A DNA stretch of 52,603 bases from Silicimonas sp. (lineage in GTDB: Bacteria; Pseudomonadota; Alphaproteobacteria; Rhodobacterales; Rhodobacteraceae). Below are positions 24,531-34,168 of this stretch, piece after piece. The notes under the pieces were generated by a model, which was not told where the DNA came from, ran no database searches, and worked only from the letters and a program-made list of their open reading frames with translations. Each line of letters begins with the position of its first letter. The stretch's first letter is position 1. Both the position numbers and the translations under genes were made by a program. Location: NCBI GenBank assembly GCA_022824525.1, contig JAJDZT010000118.1:1-52603 (forward strand), in the 5' to 3' direction.

Positions 24531-26459
24531 TCAGGCGAAAGACGTTCGGGCACCACGGACACCTGTTTGCTGGAGTACGCCGTAGGCCTTGAGGCTCTTC
24601 ATTACTGTACGGTTCAGAACGACGCCGGCTGTTTTTCTTGCAAGATCGGGATCGCTTTCCACTACATCTGCAAACGCGGCGCGGGGCGTTGTCCCCCAAT
24701 CCGCAACAAGAACAACCGCATCGAGCGCGGTGAGGAGCGCGTTGACATCGGAAGAAATGCCAAGCGGCTGAGTGTCGAGCAGAATGAGGTCGTATTCTTT
24801 GCGGGCAAGACCCAGATGCCGTGCCAGGCGGAGCATGCCGGTCTGGCCTTCCGGTGCGCTTGACTTGAGATAGGGCAGGACATCTAGACCCGTCGTTTCA
24901 AGTGTGGTTACGCACTCGGAGAGCGGTGCCTTCTCGACCATGACCTCTCCAAGGCCAACTTCGTCGCGAAAGCCGAGTTGTTGGCTGAGCGCAGGGTTCT
25001 GTAGATCGGTGTCGATCAGGAGGGTGCGGCTGCCACCAAGAGCTGCGAATTGCGCAAGGTTGGCGGCAAGCGTTGTCCGTCCTTCGCCTGGGTTGATGCT
25101 GGAGATAGCTGCCACGCACCCTGAGTCTCCAGATGAGCGCTGAAGGCGCGCTAGAATGCCCTTCAATCGGTCGTTGTAGGGCAAGTCCGGAGCGACAGAA
25201 GGTAAGTAGAGGAGTGGTGCGAAATACTTCGGCGGCCCCTTCCGCTTTGGCTTCGATTGTTCCGCCGCCTGTTGCTCGGGCCGCTTTAGAAACGAGACCG
25301 TCGGTGGTCCCGCCTGCGTTTCAGCGCTGGTGACAAGTGGTTTCCGCAGCCGGCGGAGACGGCCTTTTTTGAATACTGGGAGATAGCCAAGGAACGGTAG
25401 CCCGGTGAGGGAACGGACGTCTTCGCCTGTACGAATCGAGGTTTCCCTTAATTCGCGAAACGCGGCAACTCCGATGCCTGCGATCAAGCCGAGGATCAGA
25501 CCCGCGGCGAGCACACGCCACGCTTTTGGCAATGCGGGATCTTGCGGGGTGACGGCCTGGCTCAAAAGCCGGCCATTGCTGATGGGATAGGACGCTTCCA
25601 TGGCCACGGTTTCCAACCTGCGCAGCAAAGTGGCATGGAGATCGTTCAGAGTGGAGACACGTTGCTCCAGTTCGCGCAGGCCTTGAGGATCTGACGCACG
25701 GTTTTCGGCTCGGAAGGCCGCCAGTTCGCTTGCGGCCTCGTCAGCGCGCAGTCGCACTTCGGCGATGTTTTCCCTTACCCAGGCCGCACCAAGGCTTGAG
25801 GCTTTCCGGTTCGCGGCCTGACGGTCTGCCAGATAGGCCTGAGCATAGGCATTGGCAATTGCTGTCGCGAGATCGGGGTCGTGGAGTAACGTACGGATTT
25901 CAATGGAAAAACTCCGGCCAACTCGCAAGATTCCTACATCATTCTGGAGCTTTGCGGCCACGGCCGTGATCCGGTCGGCTTCACTGGGTGGCACCCCGCT
26001 GTCCAAGGGGGTCTCAGACGCAAAAAGCGCCTTGGCGGTCGACTTGGCACGTTCCAAAGTTGATCGCGCCAGAGAGACAGGTTGCGCGATGAAATCCTGT
26101 TCCTCGTGGAGAGATAGGATTCTGACCACATCCTCGGCAAGTTGAAGCGAACGCAGAACCTGCATTTCGTTTAGAACGGCCGTTTCGCTTCTGAGTATCG
26201 GAAGGCCTGCGCCAAGTTGTTGTCCGGGGTCGGTTGGGCGCTCGTCAATGAGCACGACCGACGCTGCATAGTAACGGTCCGGGCTGGTCGCGAAATGAAG
26301 CGCGCCGGTCAATAGGCCAAGTGCCGCGCAAAGGATCAACGGCCAGCGTTGGCGCCGCAGAATGAGCCAAAGGTCAAGTGTGAGTTGCTCGGCGCGTACG
26401 CTCGTGCTGTCGCTCACTTGGTCCGCACGAGCGAACCGCGATATCCCCATATCAGTCAT
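24531..26459 (-). CDS. exoP: ExoP-like chain-length determinant with BY-kinase-type ATPase domain
   Basis: Inner-membrane polysaccharide co-polymerase, 642 residues. Wzz domain: transmembrane helix near 38-58, a periplasmic region with coiled coil to about 310, and transmembrane helix near 313-335 preceded by a Pro-rich segment (PQDPALPKAW). The cytoplasmic domain has a Walker A-like SSINPGEGRTT (454-463), A' LLIDTDLQNP (480-489) and Walker B LILLDTQPL. The Walker A lysine is replaced by Arg (R461), and the C-terminus lacks the tyrosine cluster of true BY-kinases, so autokinase activity is doubtful. Its start overlaps the exoM-like stop (ATGA). Confidence 0.87.
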   Translation of the reverse strand: MTDMGISRFARADQVSDSTSVRAEQLTLDLWLILRRQRWPLILCAALGLLTGALHFATSPDRYYAASVVLIDERPTDPGQQLGAGLPILRSETAVLNEMQVLRSLQLAEDVVRILSLHEEQDFIAQPVSLARSTLERAKSTAKALFASETPLDSGVPPSEADRITAVAAKLQNDVGILRVGRSFSIEIRTLLHDPDLATAIANAYAQAYLADRQAANRKASSLGAAWVRENIAEVRLRADEAASELAAFRAENRASDPQGLRELEQRVSTLNDLHATLLRRLETVAMEASYPISNGRLLSQAVTPQDPALPKAWRVLAAGLILGLIAGIGVAAFRELRETSIRTGEDVRSLTGLPFLGYLPVFKKGRLRRLRKPLVTSAETQAGPPTVSFLKRPEQQAAEQSKPKRKGPPKYFAPLLYLPSVAPDLPYNDRLKGILARLQRSSGDSGCVAAISSINPGEGRTTLAANLAQFAALGGSRTLLIDTDLQNPALSQQLGFRDEVGLGEVMVEKAPLSECVTTLETTGLDVLPYLKSSAPEGQTGMLRLARHLGLARKEYDLILLDTQPLGISSDVNALLTALDAVVLVADWGTTPRAAFADVVESDPDLARKTAGVVLNRTVMKSLKAYGVLQQTGVRGARTSFA

Positions 26460-27388
26460 TGCGTCGCTCCGGTTTCGGTTGGGTCATAAAGTGTGATGGG
26501 GTGGGACCCAAACAGTCCCGCGATTGTTCCGGCGTGTAGAATACCCCTTAGGGCGGCGCCGTTTCTTCGTACCGTGTCCGGCAGAAGAAGCGTTGCGAGT
26601 GCCGCGCAATAGGCGATCTTAAGCGTCGCCAAGCTGATTTCGACGCAAAGCCGCGCGGTGCGTATGTGTTCGCCCAGCAATCGTCCATGGGTCTGACCTG
26701 ACCTGAACCGACGCCTCGCGAGCCAAGCGAAGGTCGCTCGCGCATGGGGCACGGTCTCTCGAACGACGGCCTTCTTGGCCTCTGCAAACCGCGCACCTTG
26801 ATGTGCGGCGTGCGTGAAATACGCCGTATCCTCGCCGCCGGAGCGACCAAGGCTGAGGTCAAAAGTCAGCCCTTCAAAGCTGGGGTCCGACAAGTCCATT
26901 AGAACATTGCAAGAGTACCCCGTCCGAATGCTTCCATTCACATAAACTGGATTGGTTGAATGTGGGTCCAGGCGTGTGATCCAATCCGGTGTTTCCGGGT
27001 CGTACATTGCGGCGACCGGGCCGAGTACCACGCTTGCTCCGGTTTCTCTTTGTGTCTCCAGAAGGTGCGTCAACCAATTCTGGTCCGCCACTTCGTCATC
27101 ATCGAGGAAGACAAGAAATCTGGCTTCGGCCTGACGTAAAGCGCCGTTCCTTGCGATGGATATGTTCCCGAACGGGTAGTGGACGTAGCGGATCGGGATT
27201 GTCGCGCTGCGCGCCTGTTCGCGAACTATGTGCCCTGCCGAAGGCACGTCGTCATTGTCGATCACTAGAATGGAAAGGTCTGCCCAAGGGGGCACGTTTT
27301 GGCGCGTCACGGAGGCGAGTGCATCCGCGAGTTCCGGTCGGCGAAACGTGCAAATAGCAACTTCAACGGAGATAAGCGGCGGGTTCAT
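26456..27388 (-). CDS. exoM: family 2 glycosyltransferase, ExoM-like
   Basis: A 310-residue GT-A glycosyltransferase acting at the cytoplasmic face of the membrane. SVEVAICTFRRPELADAL is the first strand, ILVIDNDD the nucleotide-binding acidic pair and FLVFLDDDEVAD the metal-binding DDD, with a C-terminal hydrophobic segment (IAYCAALATLLL). This is the ExoM layout and length (ExoM of Sinorhizobium adds a glucose in succinoglycan). ATG 27388 is chosen: the frame opens at 27727, but the extra 113 codons look like non-coding shadow. It is coupled to the genes on both sides. Confidence 0.85.
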   Translation of the reverse strand: MNPPLISVEVAICTFRRPELADALASVTRQNVPPWADLSILVIDNDDVPSAGHIVREQARSATIPIRYVHYPFGNISIARNGALRQAEARFLVFLDDDEVADQNWLTHLLETQRETGASVVLGPVAAMYDPETPDWITRLDPHSTNPVYVNGSIRTGYSCNVLMDLSDPSFEGLTFDLSLGRSGGEDTAYFTHAAHQGARFAEAKKAVVRETVPHARATFAWLARRRFRSGQTHGRLLGEHIRTARLCVEISLATLKIAYCAALATLLLPDTVRRNGAALRGILHAGTIAGLFGSHPITLYDPTETGATQ

Positions 27389-28464
27389 AACGGCGTCTCT
27401 GCAGTGCGCCTTGGCTGTCTGAGGCATGTCGTCCAGAAACCCGAAGACCAGGCGATGTGCATGATCATCGCCATGGGGCCTGCAAGCAGAAGTGTCGGAT
27501 CCTTTGCCCGGTATGCGAGCGAAATTGCCATGCTTGTGCAGTAACCAATCCAAAGTAGCAGGGGCAAAACGAAAAGAGTGTGAACAGGGGCGAGGAGGGC
27601 TGCGAGAACCAGAGGCAGGATCGCAATCACCTTGGCCTGTCTTGGTGCTGGTCGCGTCAGATGTTTCAACATGTTGCGTGCGCGCCCCGCACCATAATTG
27701 AAGTATTGTCGCGCAAGGGGGGCCCAACCTTCGCGTGGAAAATAGGTGACCTTCGTTGCGCCCGTTAGCCAGATTTTGTATCCTGCGGCGATAAGGCGGT
27801 GGTCTAGTTCGGCGTCTTCGTTGTGAGAAAAGTCTGGATCGTATCCGCCGACCGCACGAAAAGCCTCAATGTCCATCAACGCGTGATGACCATGATCCAC
27901 GAAAGCGCCGCTGGTTTGCTGGCGATGTCGCGAACCGCCATTTCCGACGGGTGCGTTCTGGGCTGCTGCTATGACTCTCTGCCATAGACCCGATCCCCTC
28001 GCGTGCATGCTAACTACGACACTCGCTGCCCCTGATTGATCTGCTTCAGCCAGGAGGGTGTCACAATAATCCTCGGGATACGCACCGTGAGCATCAATAC
28101 GGATGAGGTGTCGGGCGGTATTGCCGAACTTTTCCACCGCGAGGTTGACACCCGCACTTTGAACCCTCGCCGAATTCTGCAGCACATGGATGTTCGGCGC
28201 TTCAGCGGCCGCGGTTTTGGCAACTTCTAGAGTGCCGTCATGGCTGCCGCCGTCAACGATAACGACTATACCGCCTAACCGTTCGGCGGTTCTTTTCAAT
28301 TGGTGCAGCATTGGGCCGATATGCCGGATTTCGTTCAGGCAGGGCACGACGATCAAAATACCGTCGCTATGGTGCGATTGGCTCACAACGTTGTTCCGCG
28401 TCAGGTCTTCCGCTTCGTTCCAGCGAACGGAAGAGACGCCACCACCCAACGACAGGCTCTCCAT
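27385..28464 (-). CDS. exoA: family 2 glycosyltransferase, ExoA-like
   Basis: Membrane-linked GT-A enzyme of about 359 residues. LIVVPCLNEIRHIGPML opens the domain, IVVIVDGGSHDGT carries the acidic residues, and HLIRIDAHGAYPEDYCDTLL and YDPDFSHNEDAELDHRL follow. Three to four hydrophobic helices occupy the last 80 residues. The ExoA family in succinoglycan synthesis adds the second sugar. ATG 28464 is chosen from several in-frame ATGs; the N-terminal 35 residues are not family-like, so the true start may be nearer 28350. Its stop overlaps the exoM-like start. Confidence 0.85.
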   Translation of the reverse strand: MESLSLGGGVSSVRWNEAEDLTRNNVVSQSHHSDGILIVVPCLNEIRHIGPMLHQLKRTAERLGGIVVIVDGGSHDGTLEVAKTAAAEAPNIHVLQNSARVQSAGVNLAVEKFGNTARHLIRIDAHGAYPEDYCDTLLAEADQSGAASVVVSMHARGSGLWQRVIAAAQNAPVGNGGSRHRQQTSGAFVDHGHHALMDIEAFRAVGGYDPDFSHNEDAELDHRLIAAGYKIWLTGATKVTYFPREGWAPLARQYFNYGAGRARNMLKHLTRPAPRQAKVIAILPLVLAALLAPVHTLFVLPLLLWIGYCTSMAISLAYRAKDPTLLLAGPMAMIMHIAWSSGFWTTCLRQPRRTAETPL

Positions 28465-28570
28465 TTGCCGCACGTGCACAAGTATTGCGCAGACAACCTG
28501 CCATTCCTCGGCGGAATCTCGCCTCGTTTGAGACGAAGGCGGCGAAAACCGCTCCATTTCCGAGCGTTCC

Positions 28571-29533
28571 ATGTATTGGCTGAAAACAGGTGGTGGCGTT
28601 CAGCCTTCGGAGGCTTTGCGGCTGATGTCTCGCGCAACCCTAGTCGTCCATAGCTTCAGCTTTCCCTATGTGGAGAAATTCACGCGTTGTCTTCACGACA
28701 TACTCCGGCGGCACCTCGATTCGCAGGCGCAGCTTCTGATCGTGGACAATATCGACGGCGCGTCTCACGACGACGGAATGGTCTTCGTCATTGGCGAAAA
28801 TTTTCCGGGCTTTCGGCGCCGGGCAGGGTGCTTTTACGCTTACCTAAACCTGTCCGTCATCACGCTTTTGGGCAGTCCATTTGCTGCCAGTTTAAATGGT
28901 TGTCGGCAGGTTTGGCGGAAACGACGAATGCTGCAGTCGAAACTGCCGGACTTCGATGTCGTGCTGGACTACTACCCTCAACAAACCGTTGTTTTGCAGG
29001 AGAAATTGTCTGTCCCAGTGCTCGGGTTTGATGTGGTCGTTCCTGCGAAGGATCGTGTGCCACTTTCGGATCGCGTTTACGATGTGTGCTTTGTTGGGGG
29101 CATTACAAAGCGACGTCGTCGGATCCTTGATGAACTCGGGAAGCTTGGGCTGCTTTTGTCGGAAGCCTCTGGTGCCCCCATCGAGGATTTCGCGGCACTC
29201 TCTCGCTGCTGTCTCAACGTTCATATGGAACGTTCGAACCATCTTGAAATCCCGCGGTTTCTCGCGGCGGCGTCTGCGGCCTGTCCAATTGTCACGGAAC
29301 ACAGTTTTGGGCTGGGCGACTTTGCCGTCGGCGATTTTGTCGATCGACGCCCGTACTCGGAACTTGTTTCGGGTATCGAAGAGATGCTTTCAAATGGCAG
29401 TCGACTGGCGGAGCGCGCTGCCGCTGCGCACTCTTGGTATGTCGACGACTACTTGGTCGCCGCAGAAAGGCGGTGGGCAGACCTGCTCGATCGTTTGGAC
29501 TACCGGATGCGTCGTGGTCGGCTGGCTGGATGA
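28571..29533 (+). CDS. putative glycosyltransferase (GT1/GT4-like), unassigned
   Basis: A 320-residue cytoplasmic protein (302 if ATG 28625, preceded by GGAGG at some distance, is the start). It has a first strand TLVVHSFSFPYV, an internal DVVLDYYPQQTVVLQEKL, then YDVCFVGGITKRRRRILDEL, and a C-terminal piece SNHLEIPRFLAAASAACPIVTEHSFGLGDF, which resembles the donor-site EPxR/EALA region of GT-B enzymes. It is divergent from the exoA-like gene and convergent with the chemoreceptor gene. Family is likely glycosyltransferase group 1, but the sugar is unknown. Confidence 0.65.
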   Translation: MYWLKTGGGVQPSEALRLMSRATLVVHSFSFPYVEKFTRCLHDILRRHLDSQAQLLIVDNIDGASHDDGMVFVIGENFPGFRRRAGCFYAYLNLSVITLLGSPFAASLNGCRQVWRKRRMLQSKLPDFDVVLDYYPQQTVVLQEKLSVPVLGFDVVVPAKDRVPLSDRVYDVCFVGGITKRRRRILDELGKLGLLLSEASGAPIEDFAALSRCCLNVHMERSNHLEIPRFLAAASAACPIVTEHSFGLGDFAVGDFVDRRPYSELVSGIEEMLSNGSRLAERAAAAHSWYVDDYLVAAERRWADLLDRLDYRMRRGRLAG

Positions 29534-29566
29534 CTATTCTGCCTCGACCGGTTTCCCAGTTCCAGT

Positions 29567-31987
29567 CTACGAGGCGTGGCTTATATCGTTCGACCAGGTG
29601 ACTTCTTCTGGCTGCCGAGGGGGAGTTCCGGTGTTCCTGGTTTCGAACCGTTCAGTTGCGATTTTCAGCAATTCAGTTTGAGACGTAAGTGCCTGCGCAG
29701 CGTGCGCGGTTGCTTCAAAGCTCTGTGCGGCGTCCCTTGCAGATTCATCAATATTTATCATGGCGTCATTTATGGCGCTCACGGCCATGGATTGCTCCTG
29801 CGATGACTTGGCAAGTCCATCGATGTCGCGCGCCACGCCTGCAATTGTTTCGGAGATTTCCGTCAGTGCGTTTCCAGCCCTGTCTACGAGTGAAACCCCG
29901 CGATCAACTTGTTCACCCGACTTGGAAATCAGGGCCGAGATCTCCGACGCCGCTGTTCCCGCGCGCTGTGCCAGGTCACGCACCTCCGAGGCAACGACTG
30001 CGAAGCCTCGTCCTGCTTCTCCTGCACGTGCGGCCTCGACGCCCGCATTCAATGCGAGCAGGTTGGTCTGAAAAGCAATTTGGTCGATCACGTCAATGAT
30101 ACGAGAGATCTCCTGGGCGGATTCGGCAATTTCGCGCATGGCGTTTACTGTCTCTTGGACAATCGAGCCTGAACGTGAGGCTGTCTCCTGGGCGGATGCT
30201 ACGACTTCATTCGTGGACTTGGCGTTGTCGGCCGACGCGGCGACAGAGCTTGCGAGCTCGGTGATGGTGGCGGCTGTTTCGTTGAGTGTTTTGGCCTGAT
30301 GCTCGGAGCGCTTGCTGAATTGCACAGCCGCGCCCGATACGGCTTCGGCTTCAGAGTGAATTCGCTCCGAGCTTTCAGTGATCTGGCCAAATGCCGTTTC
30401 CAGTTCGCTCACAGCGACATTGTAGTCCTGTCGAAGCCTGTCGTTTTCGCCATCAAACGGTTGATCAATCCGGACGCCGAGGTCGCCTTCGGACAGGCGT
30501 GACAGGGCGCTTCTCAGTGTCGACACAACTCTATTCTGAGACGCGATGATCTGACCTGTCGCCTCTTGCGCTTTGGCAAGCTCCGCTTCACTGGACGTGA
30601 TGTCCGTCCCAAGAAGCACGAAAGCATACAGCCGGCCAGCGTTGTCTTTGATCGGATTGATGCTTCCATCCAAAAGCGCTGACGTCTCTTCGTGTCGGAC
30701 TATGAACTTGCCTCTGTATCCACCCATGCGGACAGCTTCCGCCCAGATGTCTTCTTCATTCGCGCCACGGACCAGCTCGGTTGCGGTTCGGCCAATTGCA
30801 GAGCCGCCGAGGACATGTTCCAGGTTGCCGTTCATTGCCGTCAGACGCCCATCTTCATCAAAGTCGGCGCGGAGGGCTGATTTCTCCAGCGCTTCGAGAA
30901 TGCCAGAGGTCGTTTTTTCCTCGGTTATTTTTCGGAACTCGAGAACATAACCTTGCCTGCCTTCTTCGCCTTCCAGCGCTTGAACAGAAAGACCGACAAT
31001 CTCTCCGGCGTGTCGAAACTCCGATGAAAGTGGATATTCTGAATGCTCCAAAGTTTTCGGTCGTAGGGCGCCGGCCGCCAGGAAGTCGAGTATGTTGCCG
31101 ACTTTGGCTTTGTCCGCGACGGACGGATCAAGTTCGTTCAGGAACTCCTCGAAGGCCAAGTTTTTCTGGGTAATGGCGAGATTGGTGTCACACATGACCT
31201 GCGCTGCGGAGGATGACTGAAATCCCGCCGCATCATAAAAGGCCGCGTCCGATGCGACCTTTGCTTCGGCCAAACTGTTGCGAAGGCCTTCCAGCGATCG
31301 AGCAAGTGCGCCTATCTCACTTCGCTTCTCCGTGCCCGGTACGGGCGTAACCAGATCGCCATCTGCCATGCTCGCAGCACGCATATCCACAGCACGCAGT
31401 GGCATCCCGATTGCCGCGCGTACAGCGAACGCCGAAACCAGCACCAGCAGAAACAGGCCCAAAGACGTACTGATGAGTTGCTGCTGGCGCGTTTCAGCGA
31501 TGGTCGCCAGAAACGGCTCCGCAGTCCAGACTGCCGTGAGAACGCCGGCAGCTTCCGACCCGGGAGCTTTCTGGATGGGATAGGTCTGGATCAGGCCAGA
31601 CTCTGTGCTTTGGGGCGCTCCGTCCTGCAAGACTTCCTGAGCGGCGCGGCTGATTTCGCCCAGCCTGTCTTCCGCGAAGCTGTCCTTCGGCCACGTGATC
31701 GTGGTGCCGTCACGAGTCGTAACAAGAAAGCCAACCAAGAGATTTGTGCGTTCGGTGGCTTGGGCAAGAATGGCGTCAACATCTTCCAGCCTGTTGAAAC
31801 GCAATGGGCCAAGGAGCCGTCCGGCGACACTGGCCGTTTGCACTTCCGCTACAGCGGCAACGCCCCGCTGCGCGATGCTCTGCCCGGCTCTGTCACCTTG
31901 GTAGCTGACGAAAGCCGCCAGAACACCGCCTGAGACAACCAGTATCGCGATGATCTTGAACGAGATCTTGTGAACAAATGCTGGCAA
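29567..31987 (-). CDS. methyl-accepting chemotaxis protein with PAS and HAMP domains
   Basis: An 806-residue chemoreceptor. Transmembrane helix 1 is about 9-28, then a periplasmic sensor region with [14 protein letters not shown], transmembrane helix 2 about 171-193, and a HAMP about 193-245. Two PAS-like segments follow (about 255-355 and 365-460, with [22 protein letters not shown] and [28 protein letters not shown]), and a second HAMP-like piece about 478-525. The signalling domain contains the hairpin tip [21 protein letters not shown] and [15 protein letters not shown]. No C-terminal methyltransferase-docking pentapeptide is seen. It is followed (upstream on its strand) by the secreted sensor-like gene at 32029. 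Confidence 0.92.
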   Translation of the reverse strand: MPAFVHKISFKIIAILVVSGGVLAAFVSYQGDRAGQSIAQRGVAAVAEVQTASVAGRLLGPLRFNRLEDVDAILAQATERTNLLVGFLVTTRDGTTITWPKDSFAEDRLGEISRAAQEVLQDGAPQSTESGLIQTYPIQKAPGSEAAGVLTAVWTAEPFLATIAETRQQQLISTSLGLFLLVLVSAFAVRAAIGMPLRAVDMRAASMADGDLVTPVPGTEKRSEIGALARSLEGLRNSLAEAKVASDAAFYDAAGFQSSSAAQVMCDTNLAITQKNLAFEEFLNELDPSVADKAKVGNILDFLAAGALRPKTLEHSEYPLSSEFRHAGEIVGLSVQALEGEEGRQGYVLEFRKITEEKTTSGILEALEKSALRADFDEDGRLTAMNGNLEHVLGGSAIGRTATELVRGANEEDIWAEAVRMGGYRGKFIVRHEETSALLDGSINPIKDNAGRLYAFVLLGTDITSSEAELAKAQEATGQIIASQNRVVSTLRSALSRLSEGDLGVRIDQPFDGENDRLRQDYNVAVSELETAFGQITESSERIHSEAEAVSGAAVQFSKRSEHQAKTLNETAATITELASSVAASADNAKSTNEVVASAQETASRSGSIVQETVNAMREIAESAQEISRIIDVIDQIAFQTNLLALNAGVEAARAGEAGRGFAVVASEVRDLAQRAGTAASEISALISKSGEQVDRGVSLVDRAGNALTEISETIAGVARDIDGLAKSSQEQSMAVSAINDAMINIDESARDAAQSFEATAHAAQALTSQTELLKIATERFETRNTGTPPRQPEEVTWSNDISHAS

Positions 31988-32028
31988 CTTGTGTCCCTCA
32001 AATTTTAACAGGGGGCGTTTCCACGCTG

Positions 32029-32598
32029 TTAGAGGAGCGCCTCCGCATCGACGCCGACGGTCATGGCTCCAATCGGTTCGCCGGAGGCTGGATCGACGAT
32101 CGTGATTGAAATCTGACCCTGGTAGGTCTGGGTCGATTCATCGAATTCGACGTCGCCCAGATGGCTTGCACCTGCACCCAAACTGTATGTTTTTTGGAAT
32201 TTTGCCTCGTCGCCCTGCCAGTAATCGGACGTGATGTTGCTTGCGGCGACATTCAGGCCCTGAGCATCCATGATGAAAACCTCGGTGATCATGCCGCCGG
32301 CGCTTTCCACCTGTTGCCGAAGATAATCTGATGCTGGATTGGTCATGACCGGTTCGATGGTCGGAGTGTTCGAAGTGCCGACCTCAGAGCGCCAAGCACT
32401 GTCAAGTTGATCGATCGTAGCCTGGTCGAAGCTCCCGGTTCGCGCATTCTGGGCGATGATCGCGGCAACGATGGCTTCCGACTGAGCCCATCCCATGATC
32501 TCCGTGTCGAGATAGTTCTGCATCGCAGGTGCGAATTCGTTTGCTTGCGCTGACAATGTGCCTGCGAGAAGCGCCAAGGCTGAAAGTGTATGTCGCAT
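32029..32598 (-). CDS. secreted PDC/Cache-like sensor protein
   Basis: A 189-residue periplasmic protein, signal peptide about 1-19 (LSAQA). The mature part contains [28 protein letters not shown], a pattern found in PDC/Cache sensor domains, and [23 protein letters not shown]. It lacks a membrane anchor and any output domain, so it could be a soluble ligand-binding partner of the chemoreceptor 41 bases downstream on the same strand. The frame opens at 32628, but ATG 32598 gives the signal peptide. Confidence 0.72.
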   Translation of the reverse strand: MRHTLSALALLAGTLSAQANEFAPAMQNYLDTEIMGWAQSEAIVAAIIAQNARTGSFDQATIDQLDSAWRSEVGTSNTPTIEPVMTNPASDYLRQQVESAGGMITEVFIMDAQGLNVAASNITSDYWQGDEAKFQKTYSLGAGASHLGDVEFDESTQTYQGQISITIVDPASGEPIGAMTVGVDAEALL

Positions 32599-32697
32599 GG
32601 TTTCTGATCCCATTGTGTCTATGCACATGGTCTCATAGCGGGACGGTATTGACGGGCGGTTAAGGCAGATCGGCCCACCGGTTTGGGTCAGATTTGC

Positions 32698-33750
32698 TCA
32701 CTCGGCGGGAGCAAAACCCGAGATCAATTGGCGCAGCCCGAAAGCGGCACCGATGAAAATCGCGACGAAGGTAACCGGTGCACTGTAGGCCAGAACGGAA
32801 AAAGCAGAGATGCCTTGTCCGACGCTGCAACCTACGGCGAGGATGGCGCCCGCGCCCATGAGCGCGGCGCCTGACATCTGGCGTCGCAATTCGCGCGGGT
32901 CTTCGCAGGCCTCCCACCGAAAATGGCCCTTTGAAATCGAGCCGAGCGCCGCACCTATGATGACGCCGACCACCGACCCGACACTGAATGACAGCTCATT
33001 TCCGGAAGCCGTCATCGCGTAGTAAATCGTATCCCCGATCGGGGCGGCGAAAGTGTGAGTTTCGATTGGTTCATTGCCAAAACCGGTTTGGGCAATCCAT
33101 GTCGAGCCGATCCATCCGGAGGTGACGGCAAGACCAACCACGACGCCCCAGAAGATATGGCCGGGCGAAGTGAGCATGTCTTTTTTGGCAAGCGAAAGAG
33201 CGAGTATCACTCCGCCCACAATTAGCCCCGTGGCGCCGAAAGAGAGCCCCAAGTTCGCGGCGAGTTCGCTGAAGCCCTGTGGTGACGTCGCCTGCGTTTC
33301 AACCGGGAAAAGCCACACGCGAGCGTGGGCCAGCGGGCCAGACATGACGACATAAGCTGATAGCCCCATGACCAGAACAATCACGAAGGATCTGAGGTCT
33401 CCTCCACCCAGTCGGGCCAACGCGCCGTAACCACAATTGCCTGAAAGAGCCATGCCGTAGCCAAAGATCAGTCCGCCGATGATGGTCGCAGCAGGGTTCC
33501 AGACCCGGTCAAGATAAGTGATATCGGTGCCGTTCACCCAATCTTGCGCCATCGCGAAGTGAGTGGTCAGAATCGCGGTGCCGATGGCAAGGCCCCACAT
33601 CCGCATGCGACGATCGTCGGAAGAATAAAGAACGTCTTCGATCGCGCCGAGTGTGCAGAACCGGCCGACACGTGCCGCAAGCCCAAGTGCAAGACCGCCA
33701 ATCAATCCGATCAGCGCGGCGGAATTCGCTTCGCCGAGCGCGTCCAACAT
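32698..33750 (-). CDS. soxT: SoxT, YeeE/YedE-family sulfur-compound transporter
   Basis: Inner-membrane protein of 350 residues with about nine or ten helices. Conserved Cys sites of the YeeE/YedE (TsuA) thiosulfate-transporter family are visible: RVGRFCTLGAIEDVL near the start, LSGNCGYGALARLGGGDLRSF and LAVGCSVGQGISAF. Its place next to soxR and soxS is the Paracoccus arrangement soxT-soxRS, so it is taken as SoxT, presumably moving thiosulfate or a sulfane-sulfur compound. It lies 36 bases after soxR, behind a small CCGGGA/TCCCGG stem and a good GGGAGG. Confidence 0.88.
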   Translation of the reverse strand: MLDALGEANSAALIGLIGGLALGLAARVGRFCTLGAIEDVLYSSDDRRMRMWGLAIGTAILTTHFAMAQDWVNGTDITYLDRVWNPAATIIGGLIFGYGMALSGNCGYGALARLGGGDLRSFVIVLVMGLSAYVVMSGPLAHARVWLFPVETQATSPQGFSELAANLGLSFGATGLIVGGVILALSLAKKDMLTSPGHIFWGVVVGLAVTSGWIGSTWIAQTGFGNEPIETHTFAAPIGDTIYYAMTASGNELSFSVGSVVGVIIGAALGSISKGHFRWEACEDPRELRRQMSGAALMGAGAILAVGCSVGQGISAFSVLAYSAPVTFVAIFIGAAFGLRQLISGFAPAE

Positions 33751-33786
33751 GGCTTTCCTCCCTTGAGCCGGGAGCGGGCGTCCCGG

Positions 33787-34164
33787 TCAGTCGTCGTCCG
33801 ACCGACAGAACAGGTCGTAGACGACTTCAATGATTTGCCGAGGGCGGTCGTCTGTCAAGCTATAGTAAATCGCCTTACCCTCGCGTCGGGGTGTCACCAA
33901 GCCTTCCAGGCGGAGCCTTGTCAGTTGTTGTGATACCGCGGCCTGACGGGCGGAGAGCAAGTCTTCGAGTTCGGTAACCGACTTTTCTCCACTGGCAAGA
34001 TGGCAAAGGATCATCAATCTTCCTTCGTGGCTGATCGCCTTGAGAAAGTTTGATGCGGCCTGCGCGTTCTTGACCATCTTTTCCAAGTCTTCGGCGCACA
34101 TGTTCGGGTCGAAGACGGGAAGCCGGGATTGGCCAGTTGTCTCGATGGAGGGTTCCACAGTCAT
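33787..34164 (-). CDS. soxR: SoxR, ArsR-family redox repressor of sox genes
   Basis: A 125-residue winged-helix repressor of the ArsR family (SqrR/BigR/SoxR group). The helix-turn-helix is VTELEDLLSARQAAVSQQLTRLRLEGLV, the wing RREGKAIYYSL. Three Cys are present (C23, C54 in ILCHLASGE, C120 in DLFC). C54 and C120 match the redox pair that forms a disulfide or polysulfide bridge in this group and releases DNA. It is the middle gene of soxS-R-T, four bases after soxS. Palindromes of the ATTC-N8-GAAT type, at 34578, 35965, 47400 and 49638, are its likely operators. Confidence 0.92.
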   Translation of the reverse strand: MTVEPSIETTGQSRLPVFDPNMCAEDLEKMVKNAQAASNFLKAISHEGRLMILCHLASGEKSVTELEDLLSARQAAVSQQLTRLRLEGLVTPRREGKAIYYSLTDDRPRQIIEVVYDLFCRSDDD

Positions 34165-34168
34165 CGAT

